Origin: Anthopleura xanthogrammica
Lineage: Eukaryota; Cnidaria; Anthozoa; Actiniaria; Actiniidae
DNA length: 64,000 bases
Reading direction: 5' to 3'
Assembly: GCA_964019055.1 (NCBI GenBank)
Contig: OZ025208.1
Span: forward strand, 12,273,597 to 12,337,596
Made by a program: the position numbers and the translations under genes. The notes below the pieces were generated by a model. The model did not search any database, had not been told where the DNA came from, and saw only the letters and a list, made by a program, of their open reading frames with translations. Of this stretch, positions 1-11,432 are shown piece after piece (position 1 is the stretch's first letter; each line of letters starts with the position of its first letter).

Positions 1-3000
1 TGACGAATCCTCGTGTACCTGGAATAAACTTGTTCGGAGACTCAGGTGTGGGAAAGACAATGTTAGCAAAAGAAGCTTCTAAAAAAATGGAGAAAGACTT
101 TGTACCGTTCGTCATTGATCTGAGAGGTACAAAAGATACAAACACTGTCTATTTCCAAGTACTCGAGACGTTTGAGCTAACACCATGGGACTACAGCAAG
201 GAAAGAATCTACACGCATCTTCAAAATTTAAAAACTAAAACCCTCTTAATTCTTGATAATGTTGAACAGTTCCTTGCAAGTAAGAATGAAGTTGATGAAA
301 AGAGAAGGAAAGAATTTTTGGAATTTCTTAGAACCATGATGAGTTCTGAAGCAAGTAAAAGAGGAAGCTTGAAGGTGATTCTTACCTCGAGAATACAAAT
401 AAAGGACGCCATGTTGAAGTATATAAATTTCAGTGAATACAAACTCAAGCCTTTAACCAAGGAAGCTTCCAGACAGTTGATGAGTTGGAGACTAAAAGAT
501 GAAACTGATGATGAGCAGGATAAAGCACTGATTCAAGTTGCTGATCTTTGCCGTAATACACCCTACCTACTGGAAAGGGCAGAGCAATTGCTGCGACAAA
601 ATTACTCCAAACCTTCAGAGGTGCTGGAGAAATTGAATACCTTGAAAAATATGGGAGTATCAGAACAATTTGCTTGTATCAGTGCATTGTTTGATTCTCT
701 ACCAAGTGATCACCTGAAACAAGTTGCTGTAAAGATTTCTTTACTCCAACGGCCTTTCTCTGTGTCCACTGCAATGAAAATTGCTGAACTCTCCTCAGAT
801 TATGATGCAGAGCTTGACCTTGAACTGTTAGCAGTCCAAAAAATCATCACAGCAGAAGATGTGAATGGAGAGAGGAAGTATGACCTCCATGCACTGTTCA
901 GAGAGTTTGTTACTTCGTATCTGTGTAAAGATCCTGTCTACAAAGATGCTCACGAGAAAGCAGAAAACCAGTTCGCTGAGCACTTTTCTAAGAGATTTAC
1001 TCAACTTGCAAAGAATTTAGATAAAGATTTTGTTGGTACATACAAAGAGCTTGAAGAAGACAAAGCCAATCTAGAATTATCAATTGACCTCATAACCCGG
1101 AAGGAAACTCTTGACTTAATTCTCCAATCTGATGATGTTAAGGAGACAGGAAGCGTAGCTTTATTGTTTGAGGCATTCAAAAGTGTTAAAGAGAGAAGAA
1201 AGCTTTTTGGTGAATGGGCAAAGATTGTGGAAAAGAAAGGTAAGAATACATTATCCTCGTTTTGATTTATTTTATGAGCGTACAAAGAAATGTATGGAAA
1301 AATATGTTGGGAGGCAAGCTGTTCGTCCTTTGGGTCGGTTCGCAGGTGCGATTCAGTTTGGACTCCACATGTGAATACACTTTTTGTTGAATGTGTTCTC
1401 CTCTCCCTTAACTCAAGTGTTTTATTTCGGGTTCTCCGGTTATCCTTCTTCCGACCAACAGCATTTGAGTTGAGAGTTGTGTGTTAAGGATAAAGCGGTA
1501 GTGGTAGCCGTTGCTGTATACTCGATATTAACCTCTGGCTTTGGATAAGTCGGCAACGAATCCCTTTATCACGACGTGAATTAGGAAAAAAATATATTGT
1601 TCATTTCAATGTCGTATTTTGCATTGCCCCCTTCCTCCCCCCCCCCCCCCCCCCCCAAAAAAACACACCAAATAACCGCTGAAAGTCAGTGAACAATATT
1701 GTATCCTATGCAATAAAAATTATTTTAACTTTTTAACAAGTTAATAAACTATTTTATTTTTCTCACAGGAGGCTGGTTATCCAGTGCTAATTTTAGATGC
1801 TGGGAGTCTATCCAGTTGGCTGACATGGAGGGAACACAGAGTGCTTGTGAAGCACTAAAAAGAGCTGAAATGTCGCTCGCAAAAGCCATGTTAATATCAA
1901 CGCCTGAGCAGGTTAAGGCTGCAAAAGGCTTCTGCAAGTACTGTAGTGGTCAAATAAAACGCATGACCAGTGAAAACCTGATAGACGAATCGAGTAAAAT
2001 AGAAAAGGAGCGGCTTCTCGAACAAGCACTTTTTGATTTAAAACATTCACTAGCCATACACAGAAATATCTACGGTGATCATCATACTCTTACTGCAAGG
2101 ACATTAAATCACATTGGAAATTGCTACATGGAATGTGGTAAGCCAAAAGAGGCAGAGAAGTTTTACAAGCGAGCCATGGACATGAAGATCAAACTCGTTG
2201 GCAGTGAGAAACATTTCGATATACCAACATACTACAATCAGCTATCACAGGTCTATGAAGCACTTGGCAAAAGCGAAACGTCATCAGAGACGTCTTGGAG
2301 TTTTCAAAGCTTTGCCAACCGCATTTGGAGTTTGATTTCTCAAGAAAAAAGACAGAATTACGACAAGGCCGTTGATTACCTGAAGAAAGCACTAAGTCTG
2401 CAAAAGGAACTGGGAGTAAATGACACAGTCGATACAGCTACTTTCCAAAGGAACCTTGCAAATATTCTTATCGGACTTGGAGAATATGACCAGGCCCTTG
2501 AGTATGCCCAGAAATCCTTTGAAATAAGAAATGCGCACCTTGGTGAACATCCAGAGACCGTGAGGATTTTGTACCTGATTGGGATCATTCATGAATGGAG
2601 AGAAGACATTGATGCAGCTCTACGAAGTTATGAAGAAGCTTTTGTAATGGAGGAGTCTTTATCTGAAGACAACCACAGTATTGTAAGAAAACTACTGTGT
2701 GAAAGACTTGAAAAAATGTGTAAGAAACTAAACAAGAAAGACAAACTGGGAGAGTATGGACCAAGAATGGACAAAATTCGAAAGGTAAGGAAATGTTCTT
2801 TGTTCAGTTATAAAATAATCGATCTGTCGTTAGTAAACATGTTAGTCATAGTAAAGTAAGAAACACTTGAATGGCAATGTAAATTGAAAACTCAAGCTGA
2901 CATGTAAAGAAGATAATTAAGTCACTTTTCCTATTATATATATTATATATACAATATACAATAAATAAATATGAGGTCATGAATCTTAAATACATTAAGA

Positions 3001-6000
3001 GAGATAAAAATACTGTATTGAATGGTAGTATGGCTTGCTCTATCCACTGATTTAAAGTGTTAAGTCTGACCATCATACACTTGCCTCACTGTGGCATATT
3101 TCCTGCATCAACACGAGTGAAAAACGTCTGAGCACATGCTCGTGGTCTGGATGCAAACTAGTTAGTCAGAAATGTCTTCGTGCCATTCTAAAATATGCAT
3201 ATTTGATTTTGAAACATCTTCACAAAATTTCAAATGCTTTAAAAAAGTAGGGGGAAAACAGTTTTGGGGTCGTTGGGTCGTTGGGTCGTATAGGGCTAAG
3301 AATAACTTTTTCATACAAGTTTCTTCGCTGTTGTTGGAAAGGAAACTGATGCTGATGCTGATGCTGAAGAGCGGGGTGCTGCTGCAAAGAAGACTGACGT
3401 TGATGCTGGAGAGGAGAGTGAAGTGATAAAAATGTAAATCTTATGTTTTTGTTTTTCTTCTGTCGTTGCATTTTTTGTTTTTGTTTTGCTATTTGCAAAC
3501 AAATGTTTTGTTTGTGTCATTGCTTTCCAGGGACGATAAAGGAAGATACTATGATTTTTCAAGCGACTACTTTCTTCTTGAAGTTCCACCCAATGCAGTG
3601 AAAACGCCAGTCAAAGTCAACTACAAAGTTGACCCTTGTCGTTGTCAACCGCCTATGGCAGGGATAACTACGAGTGTTAGTTATTTCTTGGAAATGGGTT
3701 CCAGTATGACTGTGGAGCTCAAAGAACCTATCACTGTGACTCTAATGGATTCTGGACCTGGAAGAGAGTATGGTTATAAAACTGCTGTAATGGCCTTCAA
3801 TCAACACAAATACGTTTGGGAAGAACTAGAAGGTATGTTATAGCATACCTAAAATAGTGCATGGGACTGCACGGCAAGAATTAGTCTTTAATATTTTTTT
3901 ATTATCAACACTTCATGTTTATCTAATAACAAATGAAGCTGGGCGCGTGCGAGTAGTGTGTGATCTCATAATGCACGCCCTCTCAATCAATAAGGAAGAG
4001 AGACAACAGTCATTATATAAATTAGAAATAAAACAGCTTTCCTTACCGTGCCCCGTTTAGTAATACAACACGCGGAGTGATAACGCACGACAGAATTGTG
4101 AGTCAGCAAAGCTTTAAACCAAACAAAGTGAGGTGACCATGCACCTCTATTAAGAATCGATGGATCCACGCTAAGTCAATTTTATGGACATGCATTTTTG
4201 ATGTGTTATTTAAGTAGTATAAGTGCTGCAATTTCTTTTATTTCATTTCTTTTGTATCAAAACTATAGAACTTAAACAAGAATCACCAGCATCCAAAACA
4301 GATTCCATTCGAGTACAGATCAGTAAGCTGACTATCTTAGCAGTTGTAACCAGACTCATCACAGATCGATTCCAAGTCACACCCAGAGGATGTGTTGTCA
4401 GGTCTTCTGTATGTGATGAGGTCACAATTGAGTTCCCTGAAGGAGCTATAGACAGGACTGTAGAAGGCACCATTAAGGTTTGTAGACTTTTCACTCTTCA
4501 AAAAAACAGTTATCAATAGTTACTGATGATTTTGCACCCTTGAATGGCAAGATTTTTTAGTTGTCTTTCTCTTGAAAATAAGATTCTTTGCTTGAACAAT
4601 ATCCATTGATTCATGTGGAAATGTTAAACAGAGGAGTTATTATTCATTATATATTTATTACAGACTAGAATATTAGAATAACGAATTACAAAAGTAAAAA
4701 AAGGAGATAACTAAAGTAAGGGTTATAGAATAGACGCGAGTGTGATAAGGGATTTATCATCGCATGTGAAGCTTAAGGTATCAGGATATGATTAAGACCC
4801 CTCTACGCGCTACCTCAAATTTCGCACGGGCTTTACAATATTTTGCCATAAAAGTATACATACGTATCCTGATACCTTAAAACTAGTTGGTAACACAGTA
4901 GTGGTAATTTCTAAAAATATCATGAATTTCACACCAACTCATCCTTGAGATTTTTTGAGGGATGATAAATCCTTTATCACACGAGTGACCATTCTATAAC
5001 CAATTTGTCGTATTACCGTTGGCAAAAATTGATAAAACCATTTCGTCTTAGACATTGAGACATCGTTAATATAAAATTTCCAAAACAAAAAACAAAAAAC
5101 ATGAACACCAACGAATTATCTCACAGTGTAATGGTTATAGTCCAGCAATATTGTGCTCGAATTGTGCATCATTTTGGTTAAAAGCACCAAACTTGGCGCG
5201 ATATGATAGCATAAAACAATCCGATTGATTAACTATGGGTCCACCTCGATTTCATTTAGGGGAATGGAAATTTGGTACACTCAGGGGGAAGGGGGAGGGC
5301 AATTTTTAAATTCTATTATACTGTATCTTATCAAATTAGCACTATTACAACTCATAACTGAGATAATAGTTCTTTGCAGATTATATACATACATACTTTA
5401 TTAAGATTTCCCATTGGGCTTTTCAAATCTAATTACAAATAAGAATAATAAAATATAGATATAAATAGATATTAACAATATAAGAATTAAGTATAGATTA
5501 TTAAATAGTTATAATATGATATGATATTTGATAAAAATATAAAGTGCTATTCGTCAAAGTTCATCTAATAATAATGTTTTAAGTCTGCTCTTAAATTGAC
5601 TGACTTGAGATTTTTAACGTTTTTATCCAGTTCGTTTCATGTCTTGCCTGCTCTATCATACACAAATGCCGGCTAGTGAATCATTCTACAATACCACATG
5701 GATATTTTTGAATAAAAAACAAAGAAATACATGGATTTTTCATATTTCGCTCTTTCAGCGCCCTCAAAAATATCATTAAGTCGAACCAAAATTTCTACGA
5801 AAATCTATTTATTCATGCGTTAAGCATAATAAAAGTATAGAGTCCCGTGCAAAATTTGCTTTGAGATTCATTGGTGTTAAGGCTTGACGAGGAAACAAAA
5901 AATTCCTCCAGCATATGATATCTAAATTTAAAGAATTACTAAAAGCATCATTCTTGAAGTCGTATCTAGATTAATATTCTCCAAAACTCTCTTTACTTTC

Positions 6001-7821
6001 GTGTGCTATAATTATAGAAATATACATACATTATATATTCATTTCCTTTTCATAACTTATTTCTTTTTTGCCTATTTCTTTTTTTACGAATACATCGTTT
6101 ACATTATGACTAAAAAATGTTGCTACTTAATATAGAGAGCTCACTGGCTCGTATAGCCACCTTTCGTTATTCCAGTTAGCTAACACCGAAAATAAAAGGC
6201 ATTGTAAATTATTTTTCAACATGTAAACTTAAGGTGTAAATAAACATATTGTCATTGCCATTGTCATTGTCAAATTTGAGGGTTTTGCCCTGTTGAAGTT
6301 CAGAACGCGTACGTGTATGGTTCCTCATGATCAATAAAATTTCGTGGGCTAAAATCGAGCGTTCAAAAGTAGGCGGTCACCTTAAAGAAATGATACATTA
6401 ACATTAAAAACGTTACATTAACATTAACATTAACATTAACATTAAAAACGTTATTTTTTGAATTTTTTTTCTTCATCAGTTGCTATTAATACCAGAGGAC
6501 GTCTCCTCTCTACTTCCTGGCATTTTGCCATGTCCAGTACTATTCGTCCATGGTCTGAAAGACTGTACGTTCAAAAAACCCGTAACGGTACGAGTGCCTC
6601 ACCCTCGTCCAGAGGAATATTCCGCTCAAGACAAACCTGTTCTATTCTGCTACAAAGTTGACAAATGGGTAGATATTACGAATGACACTGAAGTCATACT
6701 TCACAAATCTCATATAGAATTCAAGGTGCAACATTTTTGCAGGTAAAGGTTTAGTAAAAAACGTTTTTTAACTCATTTTGTTGTATGTAACCCAGAAATG
6801 GACTCAAAATCCTCGGTTGCTTCGTAGCATGAAAACAAATAACATTATAGCCGTTTTCCACCAAATTGTGCAAGTTGTTGTATCATCATTACACCCAACG
6901 AAGCCAGGGGCATGTTCCGGGAGGCTTTTGTGGTTTATGACCCATATTCCTATGTGTTTTTAATATTGGATAAGGAGGCGAGGAAATAGTGACCCTCGAC
7001 TCTGGACACGCCCCTTGAATATGGCTCTCCCATACTTAATTATTCACTAAATTACACGACGCGAGATGACCAGTTCATTGTATGTCTCATTGATCTTTCC
7101 AGATTTTGGAGTTTAGTGATCACAGCTTCAACTGCTTTTGTTACTGGAATAATGGTTTGTAAGTTGTATGAACATATAAGAAGAGAAAAACGTAAGTACT
7201 TTGATTAATTGTAAAGAAGATCATTGTTATTAGAGTGAAAAATTTGGAAATTAACAATTTTACCATAACTGCGACATTTTTCGCGCACTGATTGGTCGAG
7301 AGCCGTGGAAAATAAGAGGACATAATAATTTAATAATTTTTAATAATTAATAATGATGAATCACTCGCGCACAGAGCCAGCGCGCGCTTGAAACGGTTTT
7401 TTCTTTCAAACTTTTTCCTCATTCTTGGATCTTTTATGTGACTGCAAATAGATCAGGTTTCGCTATATTCTGTTCTCTGATAAAACACTCCTGAAGCTGT
7501 AGAACACATAAAAAGTGTTCGTGTCCTACAGCTCCAGTCGTGTTTTATCAGAGAACAGAACATAGCTAAACCTGATCTATTTAATAATTGTTATTGAAAA
7601 AAAAATTGTTGAAAGAAGAAGCTGGCTCCGTGCGCGGGCGATTCGTCATTCTATTGGTATGTCCTTTTATTTATCACGGCTCTCGACCAATCAGCACGCG
7701 AGAAATTTCACAGTTATGGCAAAACACAGTATTTACAAATTCATTATTTTAACGAACAGATGAAACTAATCCTACCCCGAGTGCACCACCTTATGAAGGT
7801 GACTCAGAAGATGAATATTAA
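1..7821 (+). CDS. NLR-like NB-ARC/TPR/ZU5 protein, copy A (5' end outside window, membrane-anchored 3' end)
   Basis: First of three tandem paralogues. Exons: <1-1239, 1769-2784, 3342-3433, 3531-3832, 4269-4477, 6480-6742, 7103-7191, 7760-7821; all joins keep frame. The first exon is cut by the window edge inside the NB-ARC domain. Visible motifs: P-loop FGDSGVGKTM (last Thr of copies B/C replaced by Met), Walker B LLILDNVE, sensor-like VILTSR, and an MHD-like YDLHALFREF near 887. Exon 2 encodes kinesin-light-chain-like TPRs, exon 3 an Asp/Glu/Ala linker, exon 4 a first ZU5-like domain, exons 5-6 a second. The ZU5b end reads HFC where B and C have HFS. There is no UPA or caspase. Instead exons 7-8 give a hydrophobic helix and a short acidic tail to a stop at 7819-7821. 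The donor after exon 5 (gtttgt, 4478) is weak. Intron 1 lacks about 270 bp present in copy B. Role as a nucleotide-binding oligomerising sensor is inferred from the family. The alternative is a decaying copy, but no frameshift or premature stop is seen. Confidence 0.83.
4721..5001. mobile_element. Miniature inverted-repeat element in copy A intron 5
   Basis: The ends are imperfect inverted repeats of about 40 bp: ggttatagaatagacgcgag at the left, and its complement ending attctataacc at the right, with a gataaatcc core in both arms. A second inner inverted pair (aaggtatcaggata / tatcctgatacctt) lies at about 4773 and 4866. No coding capacity. Class is uncertain. Confidence 0.7.
5383..5690 (-). 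mobile_element. LINE 3'-end fragment in copy A intron 5
   Basis: The stretch starts with tacatacatactttatta and shares the following aagcctttccc/gggcttttcaaa-type sequence with the start of the LINE 3' end at 49018. Read on the minus strand it is the 3' untranslated part and degenerate C-terminal coding end of a non-LTR retrotransposon. No intact ORF. Confidence 0.5.
5815..6385 (+). repeat. Dispersed repeat split by a retroposed insert in copy A intron 5
   Basis: 5815-5849 (aagcataataaaagtataga...) and 6277-6385 (ttgagggttttgcc... to the taggcggtcacc region) together match one continuous stretch at about 40126-40300. The intervening 5850-6276 is therefore an insertion. It ends in a (cattgt)n tail, as expected of a 5'-truncated LINE or SINE. 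A short (acatta)n run follows at 6402-6442. Confidence 0.55.
7103..7821 (+). other. Copy A alternative 3' end: predicted transmembrane helix plus acidic tail (two exons)
   Basis: Exon 7 (7103-7191, after tctttccag, before gtaagt) continues the frame of exon 6 and encodes about 20 mostly apolar residues starting FWSLVITAST, followed by a basic stop-transfer run (KLYEHIRREK). Exon 8 (7760-7821, after gaacag) adds a tail with PPYEGDSEDEY and a stop. This is a typical single-pass membrane anchor layout. It replaces the UPA and caspase exons at the equivalent place in copies B and C. The first residues after the junction (FW) resemble the start of UPA, so the helix may have evolved from the UPA beginning. 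Use of the exons in mRNA is inferred from splice sites and frame only. Confidence 0.65.
7257..7724. mobile_element. Fold-back element in the last intron of copy A
   Basis: Outer arms (ttttaccataactg with gattggtcgagagccgtg at the left; cacggctctcgaccaatc with cagttatggcaaaa at the right) are inverted. So is a central pair around 7461-7570 (ttctgttctctgataaaaca and its complement). The whole 468 bp would fold into a long hairpin. It separates the predicted membrane-anchor exon from the tail exon. Confidence 0.7.
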
Positions 7822-8187
7822 GGTAACATTTTAAGTACAAAAATGTTTGTTAGGGCTAATAGCTTAGTAAGAATAAAGTTAACGGGAAGTTTAGAAATAG
7901 GTCATTTAAAAAACGATCAAGGACAGAAGCGATTTATGAATTTTCTAGCAAATTTCTTTTTGTAATCAGTTTTTTAAAGAGTATCAGAAGATTAGTATAA
8001 GTCTGGCAAATTTGAACAAGTTTGTATGAAAATAACCAAAAAAACGTTCAACAGTTTCAAAACTTTACAAAACTTTACAAAAGATCAATCAATCAATCAA
8101 TATATGGTTACAGGAGACAAGTTACTTGAAATGCGAAAACAACAGCCAATGAATAAAAATAACTTTGGATCTTATTTTTTATTGCAG

Positions 8188-8442
8188 TTTGCCTCTGTTT
8201 GCCTCCTTGATAAGGAGAAAAGATGGCTCATGGTTGGAATTGGCCTGAATAAAATCCTTTTGCCATCTTTACGAGATTTCCTAAAGAAGGAAATAAATAT
8301 ACATTACAGTGATCTGAAAACCAAGCACAGCATCCACAATCAAATTCATGGAAGGCACTTAGTGATGATCATGGAAAACAATTGCATTATAAGAGCATTA
8401 ATCATATCCATTTTGAAATCATTAGCAAATCCTGCAATCTGA
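8188..8442 (+). pseudogene. Exon-like gene fragment with a WLMVGIGLNK motif
   Basis: An open stretch follows a good acceptor (ttttttattgcag at 8175-8187) and encodes FASVCLLDKEKRWLMVGIG, then a LNKILLPSLRDFLKKEI-type helix. The pattern W-L-x-V-G-I-x-L-N-K-x-L-x-P-x-L-R recalls uncharacterised cnidarian multigene proteins, but this is from memory and not checked. After about residue 55 the sequence loses character. No partner exons are recognised around it, so it is called a fragment. Confidence 0.3.
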
Positions 8443-8586
8443 TTGGCTACAAAGTGTGCAATTTAAGCATTAATTGCACTATTTTGAATCATTAATTGCA
8501 TCATTTTGTCAACCAATCACTTTTGAAGCTACATATAACTGTTGAGTATTTGAATATATTAAGTTTCAAAATGGATATGATTAATA

Positions 8587-8728
8587 GGTAATAGAACTTA
8601 GTGTCTTGCAATTTTGGGCTGAAATCACACTCGTGATTAACAAATTGCACTCCCGCTGCGCGGTCGTGCAATTTTGTAATCACTCTTGCGATTTCAGCCC
8701 AAATTGCACTCCACTCAGTTCTATTACC
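8587..8728. mobile_element. Short fold-back (MITE-like) element
   Basis: Inverted arms: ggtaatagaactta...ggctgaaatca at the left and tgatttcagcc...cagttctattacc at the right, around a GC-rich loop (ctgcgcgg). Loop-proximal parts repeat ttgcaatttt-type blocks. No coding capacity. Confidence 0.6.
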
Positions 8729-9419
8729 ATTATTAATAACAATGAAACAAGAAGGAATCGAGACACGTGACTACGATTACAATGTGAAATCTGCAGTTGA
8801 CGTGTTGCAGTTATTTAAAGTGAAATGGCTAAATTATTGTTTTTTGGCCAAATTATCACTAATCATAATTGATTAAGAAAATTGCTGACCTTGGGGTCAT
8901 GGGCTTATTAAAGAACCAAAGCCTTAGAAAGTATTCGGAAAGCTTTGGAAAAGGACAAATAAGATATCTTGAAAACGATTGAAGTTCTGAAACAGCCAGA
9001 AGATTTGCATGACAAAAAATATACATTTCCCAAATTCGCTTGAGTGGCCACGAAATCGAGATTGGACTTGATACACTGATTTACTGTATTTATCACGACA
9101 AGAGCTATAATTATTGCTAAGCGTTACTTCATCCGGATACATCCCCAACCAAAAGATACCCAGGGAATATGTCCAAACGTAAAGGAATATTTTTGGTTTG
9201 TGAGCCACTGCTATGCTATTCTCGGTAAACTTAAGGTCATCTTTTGTCAGTGAGAGTTATTCTAGACACTGAACCACGGCATTCGTCTTCTTTTTAAATA
9301 ATCTGCGCTAGTTGATGGTGAACAACATTCTTTCACATATTGCCTTTTAACAGTTACGCAGAAACTGAGCCTACTTGGCGTTTTCTACATCATCATCATC
9401 ATCTACATCATCCTAAGCT
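8729..9419. other. Intergenic stretch without recognised gene
   Basis: AT-rich unique-looking DNA between the fold-back element and a LINE remnant. Only short spurious open frames and a (atc)n-like run near 9390-9412 are visible. Confidence 0.5.
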
Positions 9420-9667
9420 TAATACAAGGGCGAAAACAAATAAGCTATTCAGTAACGATTCCACTTTTTAAAAAGAATTTAAGGCAACGCACATTTACCT
9501 AAATAGGCACTGGCGTTTGGAATTCATTACCAATTGACATACGTAATTCTAACTCTTTGGCAAGTTTTGAATATAGTTATCATAAATTTACAGCTTCTAG
9601 ATTGTATTCTATTACACAAGGCTCTCCACTCATACCTATTGTTATTAAGAGATTGGGAGCAGTTGAG
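9420..9667 (+). mobile_element. LINE C-terminal coding remnant
   Basis: Read in the frame beginning near 9427, it contains GVWNSLPIDIRNSNSLASFE. This is the W-N-S-L-P...I-R...S-L-x-x-F signature found at the C-terminal end of many CR1/L2-like LINE ORF2 proteins. One in-frame stop precedes it. The last 63 bp (9605-9667) are repeated at 9935-9997. Confidence 0.55.
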
Positions 9668-9934
9668 CGGAGCGCCCTGAAGGGAGAGTTAGGACAGTTT
9701 GACTGGTAATCACGAATTTTCCAGCGATATGGTGGGAGGGTGGGCCGTCCACTTGCTCTCCGTCAATGACTGATCTTGCGAGACTGGCAACGTAGAAGGG
9801 ATTCTTGTTCCATTTATACTTATCCCATATTCCCAAGGGGACGCACGCTTTCATTCCGACAAGCATGGTGGAATTTATTATTGTTCATCTCTTTATTTCA
9901 TTATCGGTCTTTCATTTGAGAGCATTATGAATAG
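9668..9934. repeat. Dispersed repeat flanked by a 63-bp direct duplication
   Basis: The 267-bp segment lies between two copies of the same 63-bp sequence (9605-9667 and 9935-9997, starting tattctattacacaaggctc). Its right part, 9741-9934, is nearly the same as 17428-17627. Both copies keep an open minus-strand stretch beginning MLVGMKACVPLGIWDKYKWN. The pattern looks like insertion with target duplication, or a small tandem duplication. Element type unknown. Confidence 0.55.
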
Positions 9935-9997
9935 TATTCTATTACACAAGGCTCTCCACTCATACCTATTGTTATTAAGAGATTGGGAGCAGTTGAG

Positions 9998-11030
9998 ACT
10001 CCGCGCTACCCCCTTCGGTTCATTATCCCAATGACACCTTTCGTGCGAGCCTGAGTAGCTAACTACCCACCCTAAAGACCCCAAATACATCCAATTCTTA
10101 AACCCCAATCCCTTAACCTAATTCCGCACTATAATATATTTGCACCCATTGTCAACCTATTCCGAATGTTGTCTCTTTGAGGTTTTGTTTCCTGGGAAGC
10201 TAGATGGGCTCTTCCCACGACTGCCGACCCCCAACCGGTCCTGACAACTTCCCAGTTCACCCACTTAATGGGATTCAGATTAATATCTGGCAAACATCTG
10301 ATGGCAGAGTCGAATTCCTCGCTCATTTCCCAAGGCCAGCTTGTGGAGCTGGGGTCCTAAGGAGAGTAAACACATGTTGTTTACCACTACGAACAGTCAG
10401 GACCGGTTTGGGGGTGACAATCGTGACCTAGTTAACTAGGAGAGTTTATTTAGGAGCTCCTTTTTCACAACTGACACGCCCAACCTTCCTGGTATCCACC
10501 ATCGCGGCGGATGAAGAAATCATAGTGATAATAACTTGGTTGAGGTTTGAGGTTAAATATTCATTAACGTTTTGTGGCGCTCTTCTAGCCTTTAGGTGTC
10601 TTTGTTTCAATTGAAATCATAATATATCGAAGAGAAAACCAACATACATTAATTTGTACCACGTGTTCGCCTGGTGTTCAGTGCATGTAGCCCTTTGACC
10701 TGATTAAACCACTCTGATGTAATTCTCGACACTCATAGCCTTCGAATGAGGTATATTCTTAGGTCGATCGGATAAAGATTCCCCCGAAAGAAACGCCCGC
10801 TCGCTATCTAATGTTATATATACATATGAGTTCGGGTTTCCTGTGCCAGGTAAAAAGAGTAAGAATACCCGGGTACTAGAGCAGATTTGCGACATTAAGA
10901 TAGTTCGCGGTGCATGCGTAGTAACTACAGCGCATATAGCATTGTTCCAACAAAGTCGAGAGTATAGTATAACATTAATTCAGTAATTCCTATTCAATAA
11001 ATAAAACACCTCCATAAGTTTTGCACCCAG
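9998..11030. other. Intergenic stretch, no gene recognised
   Basis: No convincing coding exon. One notable pair of inverted blocks flanks about 150 bp: ccccaaccggtcctgac near 10230 and gtcaggaccggtttgggg near 10398. Open frames here are short and show no family signature. Confidence 0.45.
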
Positions 11031-11077
11031 ATTCCCATTCCCATGGGAGGAACCATTTGAACAAATCTACATGTCTG

Positions 11078-11284
11078 ATTATACTTCACAAACTCCGGTC
11101 GAAATATATTTATGGTATAGCTTGATATTACTCAGTGCAAACCACACTTTAACGCCTAAAGTTAAAAAACATTATGAAAAATGAATAGGCGGGAAACCAG
11201 CCCGCCAATACCCCTGGGAATGTATCCCATAATACCTCCCCTATATAAGCCCTGTGCCGCACTGTCTCGACGGCTTTATTTTCA
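11078..11284 (+). repeat. DIRS left inverted terminal repeat
   Basis: Reverse complement of 15736-15942 with very few differences. It starts attatacttcacaaactccg and ends at the ggctttattttca block. It contains a TATA-like ctatataagccc near 11241, plausibly the element promoter. Confidence 0.9.
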
Positions 11285-11308
11285 GTGCGCTTGCAAAGAA
11301 GCCACACG

Positions 11309-11410
11309 GTAAGTACAAATATAATCTTGTGATTACTAACCCCTTTTTTTTTTTACATAACAATCGTAGCCCTTGTTAGTATATATTTTTTATTTTCACC
11401 TAGCTTACAG
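11309..11410 (+). other. Candidate intron in DIRS 5' leader
   Basis: A strong donor (cacacg|gtaagta at 11309) and a pyrimidine-rich acceptor (cacctagcttacag ending 11410) frame 102 bp just upstream of the gag-like ATG at 11433. Splicing is inferred only from these consensus sites. Confidence 0.4.
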
Positions 11411-11432
11411 GTTTATTGCTTTAATACCTACA

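Noticed and set aside
1240..1265. Exon 1 read-through ending KKGKNTLSSF as a true C-terminus
   Set aside because: A perfect gtaagaat donor and a phase-matched acceptor at 1769 give a continuous domain protein; the same holds in copies B and C.
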